A stretch of DNA of 5,924 nucleotides, from positions 1 through 5,924 of the forward strand of contig JAUIKI010000101.1 of the NCBI GenBank assembly GCA_030430875.1, written 5' to 3'. This stretch comes from Gammaproteobacteria bacterium (lineage in GTDB: Bacteria; Pseudomonadota; Gammaproteobacteria; Pseudomonadales; JAUIKI01). Positions 5,016 through 5,924 of this stretch are shown here, piece by piece; positions within the stretch are counted from its first letter, which is position 1; every line of letters starts with the position of its first letter. The notes under the pieces are model-generated. The model was not told where the DNA came from and did not search any database. It saw only the letters and a list, made by a program, of their open reading frames with translations. Made by a program: the position numbers and the translations under genes.

Positions 5016-5465
5016 TTATTTGTTCGGTGTCCTTATCACTTTAATATTCGGCTCCTCAAGTGCTGCCACATCCACAATGTGATTCAAGCAGTTGAATCCG
5101 TAGTGAGTGATGGGACCAGGATACTCGTCAGTCGCAAAGGTACTCGATCGAGCGTAATCCAAGAACTTCGACTTCGTGTAGACGCAGGCCGATTGACCCG
5201 TGCGTACTTCTGTTTCATCAAACTGTGTGTAGGACTCATCTCGAACTGAGTAGGCAACATACCATTCAAATATCAATTCATACGCGAAGCATTTGGCATC
5301 GGACACAATGCGTGATGTTTTGCCAAGATCCAGATCACCTATCTTCGTCGGTTGCAGATTCTTGTCGGATCGAGCTTCCTCAATCACGAGGCGAAGCGTG
5401 TTGTCTTCCGGTTCCCCGATGGCTGTTAGGTATAGCCATTTGTGTTTGTCTATCTGGTCAATCAT
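5016..5465 (-). CDS. Hypothetical 149-residue soluble protein (cassette-type)
   Basis: Beta-rich sequence with alternating hydrophobic residues: HKWLYLTAIG, NTLRLVIEEA, FAYELIFEWYVAYSVRDESY and KSKFLDYARSSTFA. The tail YGFNCLNHIVDVAALEEP carries a Cys/His pair. No signal peptide, membrane helix or catalytic motif is evident. I do not recognise a named family. The start is ATG 5463-5465, with AGGTC about ten bases upstream. The G+C of sampled stretches (about 45-48%) is clearly above the ~35% of the neighbouring DUF924 gene, suggesting a different origin. An attC-like palindrome sits immediately ahead of it (5472-5527). Confidence 0.7.
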   Translation of the reverse strand: MIDQIDKHKWLYLTAIGEPEDNTLRLVIEEARSDKNLQPTKIGDLDLGKTSRIVSDAKCFAYELIFEWYVAYSVRDESYTQFDETEVRTGQSACVYTKSKFLDYARSSTFATDEYPGPITHYGFNCLNHIVDVAALEEPNIKVIRTPNK

Positions 5466-5471
5466 CTATTA

Positions 5472-5527
5472 GACCTAATGTGTGGCTCTGTGGCTGGCTG
5501 GAGCGCAGCAAAAGCCAGTCGTTAGCA
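5472..5527 (-). repeat. Short attC-like palindrome
   Basis: On the plus strand this 56-bp stretch starts GACCTAAT and ends GTTAGCA, close to R'' (RYYYAAC) and R' (GTTRRRY). Read on the minus strand it runs from TGCTAAC to ATTAGGTC. Between them CTGGCT (5494-5499) pairs with AGCCAG (5513-5518) around a GC-rich loop. Length and layout fit the shortest attC sites. Orientation cannot be fixed from the boxes alone, but its position just before the 149-residue gene fits the minus-strand array. Confidence 0.55.
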
Positions 5528-5542
5528 GCCGATTGTTGACTT

Positions 5543-5700
5543 GAGACCATTGCATTAAAACTACAACGATAAAAATGGTTAAAAACCCCCATATTTTCGC
5601 TGCAAAATTGGTCAATAACTGGTTATTACCTGCATTTTGCGCCTTAATCTGAAGCTTTTTTCCATATTCTTCTGTCGCTGACTTTTAATGCAATGGTCTC
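5543..5700. mobile_element. 158-bp MITE with 18-bp inverted ends and 5-bp target duplication
   Basis: The ends are perfect inverted repeats: GAGACCATTGCATTAAAA at 5543-5560 and its reverse complement at 5683-5700. GACTT stands on both sides (5538-5542 and 5701-5705), a 5-bp target-site duplication. The 122-bp interior has no gene of useful length, so this is a non-autonomous element needing a transposase from a related IS elsewhere. I cannot name the IS family from the ends alone. Removing the element and one GACTT copy joins the end of the rightmost gene directly to the attC-like site at 5472-5527. It inserted in a cassette's 3' spacer without breaking a gene. Confidence 0.85.
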
Positions 5701-5706
5701 GACTTT

Positions 5707-5924
5707 CTAATCCCATACAATCATCTTTGTATAAATCCCTTCCGTGTCTGGGAAAAACTGAGCAATGTTCTCAGGTGCATCGAACATTCCATCGGCTCCG
5801 TACTTGGCAACGAAGTCTGACAGACAGAGGCCCCCGTCACGTGTTCGGATCAGGAGGGCATCGGACGAAGGGATGCCGTCCTCTATCTCCGTGACACGCA
5901 CAAAAACGTCAGCAACATCCTCAC
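5707..5924 (-). CDS. Unknown protein, C-terminal part (runs off the right edge)
   Basis: The frame is open to the right end of the window; the GTG at 5899-5901 is internal, and EDVADVFV precedes it in frame. About 71 residues are visible, including VTEIEDGIPSSDALLIRTRD, LSDFVAKYGADGMFDAPENI and AQFFPDTEGIYTKMIVWD. It is acidic and soluble, and I do not recognise a family. The G+C is far higher than in the rest of the window (about 65% in 5821-5880), so it probably came from a different source, as is common for cassettes. The stop at 5707-5709 is one base from the GACTT copy flanking the MITE. Confidence 0.65.
   Translation of the reverse strand, partial: EDVADVFVRVTEIEDGIPSSDALLIRTRDGGLCLSDFVAKYGADGMFDAPENIAQFFPDTEGIYTKMIVWD

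Noticed and set aside
5225..5539. Plus-strand frame across the attC-like site at 5472-5527
   Set aside because: It is antisense to the 149-residue gene and crosses a palindromic spacer; its composition is rich in Cys, Ser and Arg, typical of chance frames.
1..5924. CRISPR array, tRNA or rRNA gene
   Set aside because: I saw no regularly spaced short repeats and no tRNA or rRNA signatures; the only repeats are the REP pair, the MITE ends, the 143-bp pair and the attC-like palindromes.

Overview
The window looks like the edge of an integron-type gene-cassette array in the chromosome of an AT-rich Gram-negative bacterium, most likely an aquatic gammaproteobacterium. The clues are a periplasmic MepA-type murein endopeptidase with a signal peptide, a REP/RAYT relic, and short single-gene units separated by attC-like palindromes. 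No integrase gene lies inside the window, so the integron reading rests on layout and attC-like sites. The species cannot be fixed from what is visible.

Left part (1-1363, plus strand): three co-directional, ordinary-looking genes. They are the 3' end of an alpha/beta-hydrolase (lipase/esterase type), a 79-residue two-helix membrane protein, and a secreted LAS-type (MepA/M74-like) murein endopeptidase. From about 1370 onward every credible gene lies on the minus strand, each with its own spacer and base composition (from about 35% to over 60% G+C in sampled stretches). Read in the minus direction from the right edge the order is: an unknown partial gene (5707 to beyond 5924), a 149-residue unknown (5016-5465), a DUF924 protein (4394-4930), a single-EF-hand mini-protein (3910-4155), a 113-residue unknown (3464-3805), a 133-residue unknown (2933-3334), a UPF0316/DUF2179 membrane protein (2151-2726), and a 120-residue unknown (1308-1670) that runs tail-to-tail into the endopeptidase gene. 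If this is an integron array, the integrase would be expected beyond the right edge, and the end near 1370 would be the distal, older end.

Between these genes are attC-like palindromes (about 3804-3912, 3347-3463 and 5472-5527) and several kinds of decayed mobile or repeated DNA. A 158-bp MITE (5543-5700) has perfect 18-bp inverted ends and a 5-bp target duplication; it sits between a stop codon and the attC-like site that follows. A 274-bp unit (1777-2050) has perfect 33-bp inverted REP-like ends around an internally deleted RAYT transposase relic. A pair of 143-bp direct repeats (2778-2920 and 4205-4347), about 79% identical without gaps, share a 16-codon gene tail.

The genes do not form a pathway. 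Cassette genes are usually independent, and several here are short soluble proteins of unknown function. The points most worth a second look are the deleted RAYT between REPs, the MITE beside an attC-like site, the 143-bp repeats with a coding signature, and the UPF0316 gene that lacks any conventional start codon. No complete new defence or metabolic system could be demonstrated.
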